Shown: positions 50,080 through 59,782, numbered from the stretch's first letter. The stretch is 64,000 nucleotides of DNA from Pseudomonas sp. MF4836 (GCF_002018875.1 NZ_MVOL01000006.1:413709-477708), one strand, 5' to 3'. The notes: generated by a model from the sequence alone, not told the origin. Made by a program: numbers and translations.

Positions 50080-53000
50080 CTAGCGCAGCATCAGCCGCAG
50101 GTCCTTGAGCGGCAGCGGCCGACTGTGCAGGTAGCCCTGGTACAGATGGCAGTCGAGGCCCTGGAGGAATTCCAGTTGTTGTGGGGTTTCCACGCCCTCG
50201 GCGATCACCTTGAGTTGCAGGCTGCGGGCCATGGCCACGATGGCGCGGATGATTTCCGCGTCGTTCGGGTCGTGGGTGGCGTCGCGGACGAAGGATTGGT
50301 CGATCTTCAGCGTGTCCACCGGCAGGCGCTTGAGGTAGGTCAGGGAGGAGTAGCCGGTGCCGAAGTCATCCATCGCGAAGCTGATGCCGAGTTTTTTCAG
50401 GCGGCGCATCTTGCTGATGGTGTCTTCCAGGTTCTGGATCACGATGCCTTCGGTGATTTCCAGTTTCAGCAGCGAAGCGGGCAACTGGTAGTGGGCCAGG
50501 CAGTACTCGATGCGCTCGACAAAGTCGTTCTGGCGAAACTGCCGGGGGCTGATGTTCACGCACAGGCTGAAATCCAGCGGGTCGATCAGCCCTTCGTTGA
50601 TCAACTGGCTGAAGGCCAGGCAGGCTTCGTCGAGAATCCAGGTGCCGACTTCAAGGATCAGCCCGCTGTCTTCCAGGACTTTGATGAATTCCGTGGGCGA
50701 TTGGGCACCCAATTCCGGGTGCTGCCAGCGCACCAGGGCTTCGGCGCCGACAATCCGGTTGTCGCGGGCATCCACCTGGGGCTGGAAGTGCACACTGAAC
50801 TCTCCCCGTGACAGGGCCAGGCGCAGGTCGGTTTCCATGCGCAGCCGCTCGCTGGCCGCCTTTTGCATGGTGTTGTGGAACATCTGGGTGGTGTTGCGCC
50901 CCGAATCCTTGGCTCGGTACAGGGCGATGTCGGCGCGCTTGAGCAGGTCGGTAGGGGTCGAGCCGTGGTCGGGAATCAGTGCAATGCCAATGCTCGGCGT
51001 GACTTGCAGGCGCTGGCCGTCGAGGAACATCGGCTCGGACAGCAGCTCACGCAAGGTATCGGCCAGCTCGCGGACCTGTTCGGTGACGGCGCTGCGGGTG
51101 CCGTCCAGGCCACTGAGCAGCACCACGAACTCGTCGCCGCCCAGGCGCGCCACGGTGTCCTCCATGCGCACGCTGGCCTCAAGGCGTGCAGTGATGATCT
51201 TCAGCACGGTGTCGCCCACCGGGTGGCCGAGGGAGTCATTGATGTGCTTGAAGTGGTCGAGGTCGAGAAACAGCAGTGCACCGCGCAGGTTGTGGCGCTT
51301 GAGCAGGGCGATCTGCTGGCTCAGGCGATCCATCAGCAGGGCGCGGTTGGGCAGGTTGGTCAGCGGGTCGTGGTAGGCCAGGTGGCGGATCTGCGCCTGG
51401 GCATTCTTCAGCAGGCTGACATCCCGTGCCGTCAGCAGCAGGCAATCGGTTTCATTGAGGGTGATGGGTTCGACCGACACTTCCAGGGTGATGATTTCCC
51501 CGCGTTTGTTGCGTCCGAGCATTTCCAGATGGTGCACCCGGCCCTTGAGTTGCAACTCGGCCATCAGCATCGCTAACTGCCCGCCGTCGGCCCAGATCGC
51601 GACTTGATACAGGGTGTGGCCAAGCACCTCTTCCGTGCGGTAGCCGGTCAGGCGGCAGAAGCCGTCGTTGACCTCCAGGTACCGCCCGCTCTCGCGTTCG
51701 CAGATGATGATGGCGTCGGGGCTGGAGTGGAACGCCTTGGCGAATTTCTCTTCACTGGCCTTGAGGGCCGCTTCCGAGCGCTGCTGCTGGGTGATGTCGC
51801 GCAGGGTGGTGACGATACAGGGCTGCTTGTCGACGGTGATCTGGCGGCTGGAAATGATGCAGGTCAGGGACTGGCCGTTCTTGTGCCGCACCACCACTGC
51901 AACGTTGTTCAACGCCTGTTCGCGGATGACTTGTTCGACCCGTTGCAGGCGTTGTGCGGAGTCTTCCCAGAGGCCTATCTGCTCGGCGCTGCGGCCGATC
52001 ACTTCGTCGACGGTCCAGCCGAAGGCCTGGGTGAAGCTGGAATTGATCTCGATGAATTGCCCGGTGGCCAGCAAGGTCACGCAGATCGGGTCGGGGCTGA
52101 CCTGAAACAGGCTGGCGAACTTCTCTTCCGATGTCACCAGGCGCTGCTCGCGCTCGACCTGTTCGGTGATGTCGAGCAGGGTCCCGGCCATGCGCAACGG
52201 GTTGCCCGCGTCATCACGGTAGAGGCGCGCGCGGCTTTCGAGGTAGCGCGAGCTGCCGTCCTCCAGTTGCACCCGGTAGGTCAGCTGATAATTGCCGGCC
52301 GGGCCTTCGCGCAGACTGCGATAGGCGTTGCGCATGCTGTCGCGCTCTTCGTCGGGCACGCCTTCGAAAAACGCGTCGAATGACTCGTGAAAGGGTGCGG
52401 GGTCCAGGCCATGCAACTGGGCGGCCCGCGCCGAACCGTAGAGCATGCCGCTGGGAATGTGCCAGTCCCAGGTGCCGAGCTGGGCCGAATCCAGGGCCAG
52501 GTCCAGGCGCTCCTGGCTGTCCTTGAGCGCCTGTTCGGCGCGTTTGCGCTCGCTGGTGTCGAGGAAGGTGCTGAGCAGATAGGCCTGCCCCTCCAGCTCG
52601 ACCTTCTGTGCGCTGAGAATGCCATCGTGAATCTGCCCGTTGCTGGCGCACAACTGGACTTCAAGGCTCGCGGCCCGGCCCTTTTTCAACACGGCCTTGA
52701 TCAGTTGCACCCGCTGCTCGGGGTTGACCCATAGGCCGATTTCCACGGTGGTGCGACCAATCACGGTGTGCGCCGGCCAGCCGAACAGGCTTTCGAAGTA
52801 TTGATTGGCCTCGCTGATCAGGCCGTCTTCCAGGCGGGTCAGCAGCACCATGTTGGGGCATAGATGAAACAGCGTGGCAAAACGCTTTTCCGAGCTGCTG
52901 AGGGCTTGCTCCCGTTGACGCTGGTGGGTGATCTCGCGAATCACCCCGATCATTCGGGGCTTGCCGTTTTTGTCCGGGAGCACGCTGCCGTTGATTTCCA

Positions 53001-53358
53001 GCCAGTGCAGGCTGCCATCGGGCCAGCGGATGCGGTGGTGCATGGCGTGTTCCAGCGGCGCGCCGGCCAGTACCGAGTGGAAGGCGCGGACGGTCTTGGC
53101 GCGATCTTCGGGGGGCAGCAGGTCGAGGTATTCCAGGTCCTTGGGCAGTGGCTGGCGGGGGTCGAAGCCAAACAGCGCCTGGGTGCCCCGCGACCAGCTG
53201 ATTTGCCCGCTTTCGATGTCCCAATACCAGGCGCCCAGGCGTGCGCCATTGAGTGCAGCCAGCAATTGCGGTGCACTCTCCCAGCTTTGCTCCGACTCAC
53301 GAGGGTCAAGCGCATGGACACGCGGCATGGGGGGCATACGGTCGGCGGGTTTGGGCAT
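50080..53358 (-). CDS. Soluble PAS-GGDEF-EAL c-di-GMP protein with five PAS domains
   Basis: 1092 residues, no membrane segment. Five PAS domains can be counted: NGARLGAWYWDIESGQISWS (about 40), SEKRFATLFHLCPNMVLLTR, DLALDSAQLGTWDWHIPSG, EEKFASLFQVSPDPICVTL and EEKFAKAFHSSPDAIIICER (about 540). GGDEF is intact in ARLGGDEFVVLLSG near 739. The EAL domain has GAEALVRWQHPELG near 871, DDFGTGYSSLTYLKR and TLKIDQSFVRDATHD, so catalytic residues are complete. It may make or break c-di-GMP; the PAS ligands are unknown. ATG 53358 is chosen; start uncertain by some tens of residues. Confidence 0.93.
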   Translation of the reverse strand: MPKPADRMPPMPRVHALDPRESEQSWESAPQLLAALNGARLGAWYWDIESGQISWSRGTQALFGFDPRQPLPKDLEYLDLLPPEDRAKTVRAFHSVLAGAPLEHAMHHRIRWPDGSLHWLEINGSVLPDKNGKPRMIGVIREITHQRQREQALSSSEKRFATLFHLCPNMVLLTRLEDGLISEANQYFESLFGWPAHTVIGRTTVEIGLWVNPEQRVQLIKAVLKKGRAASLEVQLCASNGQIHDGILSAQKVELEGQAYLLSTFLDTSERKRAEQALKDSQERLDLALDSAQLGTWDWHIPSGMLYGSARAAQLHGLDPAPFHESFDAFFEGVPDEERDSMRNAYRSLREGPAGNYQLTYRVQLEDGSSRYLESRARLYRDDAGNPLRMAGTLLDITEQVEREQRLVTSEEKFASLFQVSPDPICVTLLATGQFIEINSSFTQAFGWTVDEVIGRSAEQIGLWEDSAQRLQRVEQVIREQALNNVAVVVRHKNGQSLTCIISSRQITVDKQPCIVTTLRDITQQQRSEAALKASEEKFAKAFHSSPDAIIICERESGRYLEVNDGFCRLTGYRTEEVLGHTLYQVAIWADGGQLAMLMAELQLKGRVHHLEMLGRNKRGEIITLEVSVEPITLNETDCLLLTARDVSLLKNAQAQIRHLAYHDPLTNLPNRALLMDRLSQQIALLKRHNLRGALLFLDLDHFKHINDSLGHPVGDTVLKIITARLEASVRMEDTVARLGGDEFVVLLSGLDGTRSAVTEQVRELADTLRELLSEPMFLDGQRLQVTPSIGIALIPDHGSTPTDLLKRADIALYRAKDSGRNTTQMFHNTMQKAASERLRMETDLRLALSRGEFSVHFQPQVDARDNRIVGAEALVRWQHPELGAQSPTEFIKVLEDSGLILEVGTWILDEACLAFSQLINEGLIDPLDFSLCVNISPRQFRQNDFVERIEYCLAHYQLPASLLKLEITEGIVIQNLEDTISKMRRLKKLGISFAMDDFGTGYSSLTYLKRLPVDTLKIDQSFVRDATHDPNDAEIIRAIVAMARSLQLKVIAEGVETPQQLEFLQGLDCHLYQGYLHSRPLPLKDLRLMLR

Positions 53359-53428
53359 TGGCTGCGGGCCTTGGGCTGAATAGGGCGTTTGGCGCGGGAA
53401 GCTCAAAGTAATAAAGGGTAGGCACAGA

Positions 53429-54334
53429 TTATTGCCGGGGTTCTTGTGCCTGACTCCCTGGCCAATCGATTTGTGCATCCAATAAGGCCATGAAAGCCCG
53501 CGCAGCGTTCGACAGCGTCCGTTCGGTGTGCAGGATATAGCCTAGCTGGCGAGTGAGCTGTATGCCCGGTAAAGGGATGCGCGCCACCTGATCGTCGAGC
53601 ATGGTGCGCGGCAGCACGCTCCAGGCCAGGCCGATGGACACCATCATTTTTATAGTTTCCAGATAGTTAGTGCTCATGGCGATGTTCGGCGTCAGCCCCT
53701 GGGCTTCGAACAGGCGCTGCACGATATGGTGGGTAAAGGTATTGCCGCCGGGGAAAACCGCCGGGTGCAAGGCAATGTCCGCCAGGCTGACCTGGCCATT
53801 ACTGACCAGCGGGTGCTCGGGCGCGGCGACGAAATCCAGCGGGTCATCCCACACTGGCTTGGCCTTGACCAACGCATGGGGCTCGGGGGCCAGGGTGATG
53901 ACCGCCAGTTCGGCGCGGCCATGGAGGATTTCTTCGTAGGCCACTTCCGAATCGAGAAACTGGATATCCAGGGCCACGTCCGGGTATTTCCGGGTAAAGG
54001 CCCGCAGCAGCGGCGGCAGGCGGTGCAGGCCGATGTGGTGGCTGGTGGCCAGGGTCAGGCGCCCGGTGACTTCGCCGGTAAGGTTGGTCAGCGCCCGGCG
54101 CGTGTCATCCAGTACGTTGAGAATCTGATAAGCCCGTGGCAGCAGGGCGCGCCCGGCCTCGGTCAGGCCCACTTCACGACCCAGGCGATCGAACAGCCGG
54201 ACCTTGAGTTGCTGCTCCAGCCCGGCAATACGTTTGCTGATGGCTGGTTGAGTCAGATGCAGCCGTTCGCCTGCCCCGGAGAAACTGCCGGTCTCGGCGA
54301 TGGCAATAAAAGCATTGAGGTTGGCCAGGTCCAT
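53429..54334 (-). CDS. LysR-family transcriptional regulator
   Basis: 301 residues. DNA-binding part DLANLNAFIAIAETGSFSGA, LHLTQPAISKRIAGLEQQL is standard LysR; the effector domain is about 90-295. It is divergent from leuC and 154 bases away, and a LysR-type box (TTAT-N7-ATAA) lies between. It probably controls leuCD and/or itself; in many pseudomonads a LysR gene sits here. The inducer may be an intermediate of leucine synthesis, which is inference. ATG 54334 is chosen over an upstream ATG without similarity. Confidence 0.92.
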   Translation of the reverse strand: MDLANLNAFIAIAETGSFSGAGERLHLTQPAISKRIAGLEQQLKVRLFDRLGREVGLTEAGRALLPRAYQILNVLDDTRRALTNLTGEVTGRLTLATSHHIGLHRLPPLLRAFTRKYPDVALDIQFLDSEVAYEEILHGRAELAVITLAPEPHALVKAKPVWDDPLDFVAAPEHPLVSNGQVSLADIALHPAVFPGGNTFTHHIVQRLFEAQGLTPNIAMSTNYLETIKMMVSIGLAWSVLPRTMLDDQVARIPLPGIQLTRQLGYILHTERTLSNAARAFMALLDAQIDWPGSQAQEPRQ

Positions 54335-54351
54335 GTTCGTATTCCAGTTGG

Positions 54352-54366
54352 TTATCCAAAGCATAA
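54352..54366. promoter_or_regulatory. LysR-type box between the regulator and leuC
   Basis: TTATCCAAAGCATAA fits the T-N11-A pattern of LysR regulators, with symmetrical TTAT and ATAA ends. It lies 18 bases before the regulator's start, as expected for autorepression with activation of the divergent gene. Confidence 0.5.
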
Positions 54367-54487
54367 AAAATATGAATTTGAGTTATTTAATGTAACGCCA
54401 TAGCATCAGCCTCACAAGCCAAGGGGTTATTGATTGGGTGTCAGCAATGACCCGCGGCATAGAAACAAGCTGATGAGGAAACGTCTG

Positions 54488-55918
54488 ATGGCCGGCAAAA
54501 CGCTCTACGACAAGCTCTGGGATTCGCATTTGGTCAAACAGCGCGACGATGGTTCGGCGCTGATCTATATCGATCGTCACATCATCCACGAAGTGACTTC
54601 GCCGCAAGCCTTCGAAGGCCTGCGTCTGGCCGGGCGCAAGCCTTGGCGCATCGATGCCAACATCGCCACCCCGGACCACAACGTACCCACCACGCCCGAG
54701 CGCAAAGGCGGGATCGAAGCGATTGCCGATCAGGTCTCGCGCCTGCAGGTTCAGACCCTTGATGACAACTGTGACGAATACGGCATTGTCGAATTCAAGA
54801 TGAACGACGTGCGCCAGGGCATCGTCCACGTGATCGGCCCGGAGCAGGGTGCAACCTTGCCGGGCATGACCGTGGTCTGCGGCGACTCCCATACCTCGAC
54901 CCACGGCGCCTTCGGTGCCCTGGCCCACGGTATCGGCACCTCCGAGGTCGAGCATGTGCTCGCCACGCAGTGCCTGGTCGCCAAGAAAATGAAAAACATG
55001 CTGGTGTCCGTTGAAGGCACCTTGCCTTTTGGCGTGACTGCCAAGGACATCGTGCTCGCGGTGATCGGCAAGATCGGCACCGCCGGCGGTAACGGCCATG
55101 CCATCGAGTTCGCCGGCAGCGCGATCCGTGACCTGTCCGTCGAAGGCCGCATGACCATCTGCAACATGTCCATCGAAGCCGGCGCTCGTGTGGGTCTGGT
55201 GGCGGCGGACGAAAAGACCGTGGAATACGTCAAGGGCCGCCCGTTTGCACCCAAGGGCGCCGAATGGGACCTGGCCGTCGAAGCCTGGAAAGACCTGGTG
55301 TCCGATGCCGACGCCACCTTCGACACCGTGGTCGAGCTCGACGCTGCGCAGATCAAGCCGCAAGTCAGCTGGGGCACTTCCCCGGAAATGGTTCTGGCCG
55401 TGGATCAGAACGTGCCGGACCCGGCCAAGGAAATGGACCTGGTCAAGCGCGACTCCATTGTCCGCGCCTTGAAATACATGGGTTTGACCGCCAATCAGGC
55501 GATCACTGACATTCAGTTGGACCGTGTATTCATCGGCTCCTGCACCAACTCGCGCATCGAAGACTTGCGCGCCGCCGCCGTGATCGCCAAAGGCCGCAAA
55601 GTGGCCTCGACCATCAAGCAGGCCATCGTGGTGCCGGGCTCGGGTCTGGTGAAGGCTCAAGCCGAATCGGAAGGGCTGGACAAGATTTTCCTCGAGGCCG
55701 GCTTTGAATGGCGCGAGCCGGGCTGCTCGATGTGCCTGGCAATGAACCCGGACCGTTTGGAGTCGGGCGAGCATTGTGCATCGACCTCCAACCGCAACTT
55801 CGAAGGCCGTCAGGGCGCCGGTGGTCGTACCCACCTGGTGAGCCCGGCCATGGCCGCCGCCGCCGCAGTGAACGGTCGCTTCATCGACGTCCGTGAATTG
55901 ACCCAGGGAGCGCAGTAA
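54488..55918 (+). CDS. leuC: 3-isopropylmalate dehydratase, large subunit
   Basis: Isomerises 2- to 3-isopropylmalate in leucine synthesis, together with LeuD. 476 residues. The start is MAGKTLYDKLWDSHLVKQRD after GAGGAA. The [4Fe-4S] cysteines are in VFIGSCTNSRIEDLR near 350 and EPGCSMCLAMNPDRL near 410. VVCGDSHTSTHGAFGALAHG is the conserved aconitase-family block. leuD follows after two bases. Divergent from the LysR gene. Confidence 0.97.
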   Translation: MAGKTLYDKLWDSHLVKQRDDGSALIYIDRHIIHEVTSPQAFEGLRLAGRKPWRIDANIATPDHNVPTTPERKGGIEAIADQVSRLQVQTLDDNCDEYGIVEFKMNDVRQGIVHVIGPEQGATLPGMTVVCGDSHTSTHGAFGALAHGIGTSEVEHVLATQCLVAKKMKNMLVSVEGTLPFGVTAKDIVLAVIGKIGTAGGNGHAIEFAGSAIRDLSVEGRMTICNMSIEAGARVGLVAADEKTVEYVKGRPFAPKGAEWDLAVEAWKDLVSDADATFDTVVELDAAQIKPQVSWGTSPEMVLAVDQNVPDPAKEMDLVKRDSIVRALKYMGLTANQAITDIQLDRVFIGSCTNSRIEDLRAAAVIAKGRKVASTIKQAIVVPGSGLVKAQAESEGLDKIFLEAGFEWREPGCSMCLAMNPDRLESGEHCASTSNRNFEGRQGAGGRTHLVSPAMAAAAAVNGRFIDVRELTQGAQ

Positions 55919-55920
55919 TC

Positions 55921-56565
55921 ATGAGAGCTTTTACCCAGCACACTGGTCTTGTCGCGCCTTTGGACCGTGCCAACGTCGACACCGACCAGATCATCCCCAA
56001 GCAGTTCTTGAAGTCCATCAAGCGCACCGGCTTCGGCCCGAACCTGTTCGATGAGTGGCGTTACCTGGATGTGGGGCAACCGTATCAGGACAACTCCAAG
56101 CGTCCCTTGAACAAGGATTTCGTGCTCAACGCCGAGCGATACCAGGGTGCCAGTGTGTTGCTGGCCCGGGAGAACTTCGGCTGCGGCTCGAGCCGCGAGC
56201 ACGCGCCCTGGGCCCTGGAAGAGTACGGTTTCCGCAGCATCATCGCGCCCAGCTATGCCGACATCTTCTTCAACAACAGCTTCAAGAACGGCTTGCTGCC
56301 GATCATCTTGAGCGACGCTGAAGTCGACGAACTGTTCCAGCAAGTGGAGGCCACCCCCGGCTACCAGTTGCAGGTCGACCTGCAAGCCCAGACCGTGACC
56401 CGTCCTGACGGCAAGGTCTTGAACTTCGAGATCGATGCGTTCCGCAAACACTGCCTGCTCAACGGTCTGGACGACATTGGCCTGACCCTGCAGGACGGCG
56501 ATGCGATTGCGACGTTCGAAGCCAAGCATCGCGCCAGCCAGCCCTGGTTGTTTCGCGACGCCTGA
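55921..56565 (+). CDS. leuD: 3-isopropylmalate dehydratase, small subunit
   Basis: Swivel-domain partner of LeuC, 214 residues. VAPLDRANVDTDQIIPKQFL is the conserved start, and NFGCGSSREHAPWAL carries the substrate-contact serines and arginine. FADIFFNNSFKNGLLPI reads here as YADIFFNNSFKNGLLPIILS. It starts two bases after the leuC stop, so the subunits are made in equal amounts. A strong hairpin follows at 56604-56631 before the methyltransferase gene. Confidence 0.97.
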   Translation: MRAFTQHTGLVAPLDRANVDTDQIIPKQFLKSIKRTGFGPNLFDEWRYLDVGQPYQDNSKRPLNKDFVLNAERYQGASVLLARENFGCGSSREHAPWALEEYGFRSIIAPSYADIFFNNSFKNGLLPIILSDAEVDELFQQVEATPGYQLQVDLQAQTVTRPDGKVLNFEIDAFRKHCLLNGLDDIGLTLQDGDAIATFEAKHRASQPWLFRDA

Positions 56566-56603
56566 GTCGAACCTCGGTAGTCATCCGTCGAGTACTGTCA
56601 CGT

Positions 56604-56631
56604 CGCTGCCTGCGCCCATGCGCAGGCAGCG
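56604..56631. repeat. Perfect 12-bp inverted repeat between leuD and the methyltransferase gene
   Basis: CGCTGCCTGCGC and GCGCAGGCAGCG pair around CCAT. No T-run follows. The right arm continues as GCTCCCACCG, like the ends of Pseudomonas REP elements, so it may be a REP relic or a Rho-independent stop without a T-run. Confidence 0.6.
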
Positions 56632-56697
56632 CTCCCACCGGTATCGACCGAAAATTCATAGTCTGAACCCGGCAACATCTTCCCAAAGGACTTCATC

Positions 56698-57462
56698 ATG
56701 ACCAGCAACGCCCATAGCCAAGTCGTGCAAAAGCAATTCGGTGAACAGGCCTCGGCCTATCTGAGCAGTGCCGTGCACGCTCAAGGCACCGAGTTCGCCC
56801 TGCTGCAATCGGCACTGGCGGGGCAGGGCGCTGCGCGCTTGCTGGACCTGGGCTGTGGCGCCGGTCATGTGAGTTTTCATGTGGCGCCGCTGGTCAGGGA
56901 AGTGGTGGCCTACGACCTCTCGCAGCAGATGCTGGATGTGGTGGCGGGGGCGGCAGTGGACCGTGGCCTGGGCAATATCAGCACCGTGCGGGGCGCCGCC
57001 GAGCGCCTGCCGTTTGCCGATGGCGAGTTCGACTTTGTCTTCAGCCGCTACTCGGCGCACCATTGGAGCGATCTCGGCCTGGCCCTGCGCGAAGTGCGTC
57101 GGGTGCTGAAACCCGGTGGCGTCGCGGCCTTTATCGATGTGATGTCGCCGGGCAGCCCGCTGTTCGACACTTACCTGCAAAGCGTTGAAGTGCTGCGCGA
57201 TACCAGCCATGTGCGCGATTATTCGGCGGGTGAGTGGCTGCACCAGGTCAGCGAGGCGGGGTTGCATACACGCAGTACCACGCGCCAGCGCCTGCGTCTT
57301 GAGTACAACTCCTGGGTCGAGCGCATGCGCACGCCGCAGGAGCTGCGGGTTGCCATTCGCCAGTTGCAGCAAGCCATGGGCAACGAAGTGCGCGATTATT
57401 TTGAGATTGAGGCCGATGGTTCGTTCAGTACAGATGTACTGGTGCTGTGGGCCGAGCGATAA
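56698..57462 (+). CDS. Class I SAM-dependent methyltransferase
   Basis: 254 residues. Motif I is ARLLDLGCGAGHVSFHVAPL near residue 45, the acidic end of strand 2 is VVAYDLSQQMLDVV, and the post-motif is GEFDFVFSRYSAHHWSDLGL, followed by LREVRRVLKPGGVAAFIDVM, all typical of UbiE/SmtA-like enzymes. The substrate is unknown. It sits between leuD and leuB in pseudomonads, as in PAO1, but has no known link with leucine. AAAGGA lies before the ATG. Confidence 0.92.
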   Translation: MTSNAHSQVVQKQFGEQASAYLSSAVHAQGTEFALLQSALAGQGAARLLDLGCGAGHVSFHVAPLVREVVAYDLSQQMLDVVAGAAVDRGLGNISTVRGAAERLPFADGEFDFVFSRYSAHHWSDLGLALREVRRVLKPGGVAAFIDVMSPGSPLFDTYLQSVEVLRDTSHVRDYSAGEWLHQVSEAGLHTRSTTRQRLRLEYNSWVERMRTPQELRVAIRQLQQAMGNEVRDYFEIEADGSFSTDVLVLWAER

Positions 57463-57513
57463 CATTTTCCCGGGTGTGCCCGCGGGCACGCCGACAGAGC
57501 AAACGAGGAACGC

Positions 57514-58596
57514 ATGAGCAAGCAGATTCTGATTCTCCCCGGTGACGGTATCGGCCCGGAAATCATGGCCGAGGCGGTCAAGGTCCTGAACCTGGCCAAT
57601 GACAAGTACAACCTGGGTTTCGAACTGAGCCACGACGTGATCGGCGGCGCGGCCATCGACCAGCATGGCGTACCCCTGGCGGACGAAACCCTGGAGCGTG
57701 CCCGCGCTGCGGACGCAGTCCTGCTGGGCGCCGTGGGCGGTCCGAAATGGGACAAGATCGAGCGTGATATCCGCCCTGAGCGCGGCCTGCTGAAAATCCG
57801 TGCCCAGCTGGGCCTGTTCGGCAACCTGCGTCCGGCGATCCTCTACCCGCAACTGGCCGATGCGTCGAGCCTGAAGCCGGAGATCGTTTCCGGTCTCGAC
57901 ATTCTCATCGTGCGCGAGCTGACCGGCGGTATCTACTTCGGCGCGCCACGGGGCACGCGCACGCTGGAAAACGGCGAGCGTCAGTCCTACGACACTCTGC
58001 CGTACAGCGAGAGTGAAATCCGCCGTATCGCCCGGGTCGGTTTCGACATGGCCCGTGTGCGCGGCAAGAAGCTGTGCTCGGTGGACAAGGCCAACGTCCT
58101 GGCATCCAGCCAGCTGTGGCGTGAAGTGGTCGAGCAAGTGGCCAAGGATTACCCGGACGTCGAACTGAGCCACATGTACGTGGACAACGCGGCCATGCAA
58201 CTGGTGCGCGCGCCGAAGCAATTCGACGTGATCGTCACCGACAACATGTTCGGCGACATCCTGTCCGACGAAGCGTCGATGCTCACCGGTTCCATCGGCA
58301 TGCTGCCGTCGGCATCCCTGGATGCCAATAACAAGGGCATGTACGAGCCATGCCACGGTTCGGCGCCGGATATCGCCGGGCAGGGCATTGCCAACCCGTT
58401 GGCGACCATTCTGTCGGTGTCGATGATGCTGCGTTACAGCTTCAATCTGCACGACGCGGCGGCTGCCATCGAGCAGGCCGTGAGCCTGGTGCTGGATCAA
58501 GGTTTGCGCACCGGTGACATCTGGTCTGCCGGTTGCGAGAAGGTAGGTACGCAGGAAATGGGCGATGCAGTAGTCGCCGCGCTGCGGAATCTGTAA
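57514..58596 (+). CDS. leuB: 3-isopropylmalate dehydrogenase
   Basis: Oxidises and decarboxylates 3-isopropylmalate to 4-methyl-2-oxopentanoate with NAD+. 360 residues. LPGDGIGPEIMAEAVKVL starts the protein; RPERGLLKIRAQLGLFGNLRP and TYDTLPYSESEIRRIARVGF are conserved; the metal-binding block is TDNMFGDILSDEASMLTGS and the NAD-binding end is EPCHGSAPDIAGQGIANP. GAGGAA precedes the ATG. A hairpin with CCACCG/CGGTGG (58601-58634) separates it from asd. Confidence 0.98.
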   Translation: MSKQILILPGDGIGPEIMAEAVKVLNLANDKYNLGFELSHDVIGGAAIDQHGVPLADETLERARAADAVLLGAVGGPKWDKIERDIRPERGLLKIRAQLGLFGNLRPAILYPQLADASSLKPEIVSGLDILIVRELTGGIYFGAPRGTRTLENGERQSYDTLPYSESEIRRIARVGFDMARVRGKKLCSVDKANVLASSQLWREVVEQVAKDYPDVELSHMYVDNAAMQLVRAPKQFDVIVTDNMFGDILSDEASMLTGSIGMLPSASLDANNKGMYEPCHGSAPDIAGQGIANPLATILSVSMMLRYSFNLHDAAAAIEQAVSLVLDQGLRTGDIWSAGCEKVGTQEMGDAVVAALRNL

Positions 58597-58600
58597 TCTT

Positions 58601-58634
58601 TCGGGCCCACCGCTCAGACGGTGGCCCACTTTTG
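58601..58634 (+). terminator. Weak hairpin between leuB and asd
   Basis: CCACCG and CGGTGG pair around CTCAGA, with partly matching GG/CC flanks, followed by CACTTTTG. It may reduce read-through into asd. Confidence 0.5.
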
Positions 58635-58650
58635 TATAGGTGTAGTTGCG

Positions 58651-59763
58651 ATGAAACGTGTAGGTCTGATCGGTTGGCGCGGTATGGTCGGTTCCGTGCT
58701 CATGCAGCGGATGCTGGAAGAGCAAGACTTCGACCTTATTGAGCCGGTGTTTTTCACCACCTCCAATGTCGGCGGCCAAGGCCCGTCCGTGGGCAAGGAC
58801 ATTGCCCCGCTCAAGGACGCGTACAGCATTGAAGAGCTGAAAACCCTCGACGTGATTCTGACCTGCCAGGGTGGCGACTACACCAGCGAAGTATTCCCCA
58901 AGCTGCGCGAAGCCGGCTGGCAGGGTTACTGGATCGATGCCGCTTCCAGCCTGCGCATGCAGGATGACGCGGTCATCGTCCTGGATCCGGTCAACCGCCG
59001 GGTCATCGACCAGCAGTTGGACGCCGGGACCAAGAACTACATCGGCGGCAACTGCACTGTCAGCCTGATGCTGATGGGCCTGGGCGGCCTGTTCGAAGCC
59101 GGCCTGGTGGAATGGATGAGCGCCATGACCTATCAGGCGGCCTCCGGTGCCGGCGCGCAGAACATGCGTGAGCTGATCAAGCAGATGGGCGCCACCCACG
59201 CGGCGGTCGCCGATCAACTGGCCGACCCGGCCAGTGCGATCCTCGACATCGATCGGCGTGTGGCCGAAGCCATGCGCAGCGATGCCTACCCGACCGAGAA
59301 CTTCGGCGTGCCATTGGCCGGCAGCCTGATCCCGTGGATCGACAAGGAACTGCCGAACGGCCAGAGCCGCGAAGAGTGGAAGGCCCAGGCCGAGACCAAC
59401 AAGATCCTCGGTCGCTTCAAGAGCCCGATCCCGGTGGACGGCATCTGCGTGCGGATCGGCGCCATGCGCTGCCACAGTCAGGCGCTGACCATCAAACTCA
59501 ACAAAGACGTACCGATCGCCGATATCGAAGGGCTGATCAGCCAGCACAACCCTTGGGTCAAGCTGGTGCCCAATCAGCGTGATATCAGCATGCAGGAGCT
59601 GAGCCCGACCAAGGTCACCGGCACCCTGAACATTCCGGTAGGACGCCTGCGCAAGCTGAACATGGGTTCGCAGTTCCTCGGCGCGTTCACCGTGGGTGAC
59701 CAACTGCTGTGGGGCGCGGCCGAACCGCTGCGTCGCATGCTGCGGATCCTGCTGGAGCGTTGA
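58651..59763 (+). CDS. asd: Aspartate-semialdehyde dehydrogenase
   Basis: Makes aspartate semialdehyde for lysine, threonine, methionine and diaminopimelate. 370 residues, the enterobacterial-type length. MKRVGLIGWRGMVGSVLMQR is the NADP site; the catalytic cysteine is in IGGNCTVSLMLMGLGGL near 135; the histidine is in IGAMRCHSQALTIKLN. ATG 58651 fits the family; the frame is open to 58621. A terminator follows, then the dead paralogue. Confidence 0.97.
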   Translation: MKRVGLIGWRGMVGSVLMQRMLEEQDFDLIEPVFFTTSNVGGQGPSVGKDIAPLKDAYSIEELKTLDVILTCQGGDYTSEVFPKLREAGWQGYWIDAASSLRMQDDAVIVLDPVNRRVIDQQLDAGTKNYIGGNCTVSLMLMGLGGLFEAGLVEWMSAMTYQAASGAGAQNMRELIKQMGATHAAVADQLADPASAILDIDRRVAEAMRSDAYPTENFGVPLAGSLIPWIDKELPNGQSREEWKAQAETNKILGRFKSPIPVDGICVRIGAMRCHSQALTIKLNKDVPIADIEGLISQHNPWVKLVPNQRDISMQELSPTKVTGTLNIPVGRLRKLNMGSQFLGAFTVGDQLLWGAAEPLRRMLRILLER

Positions 59764-59782
59764 TCGGCTGATGGTCTGAACG

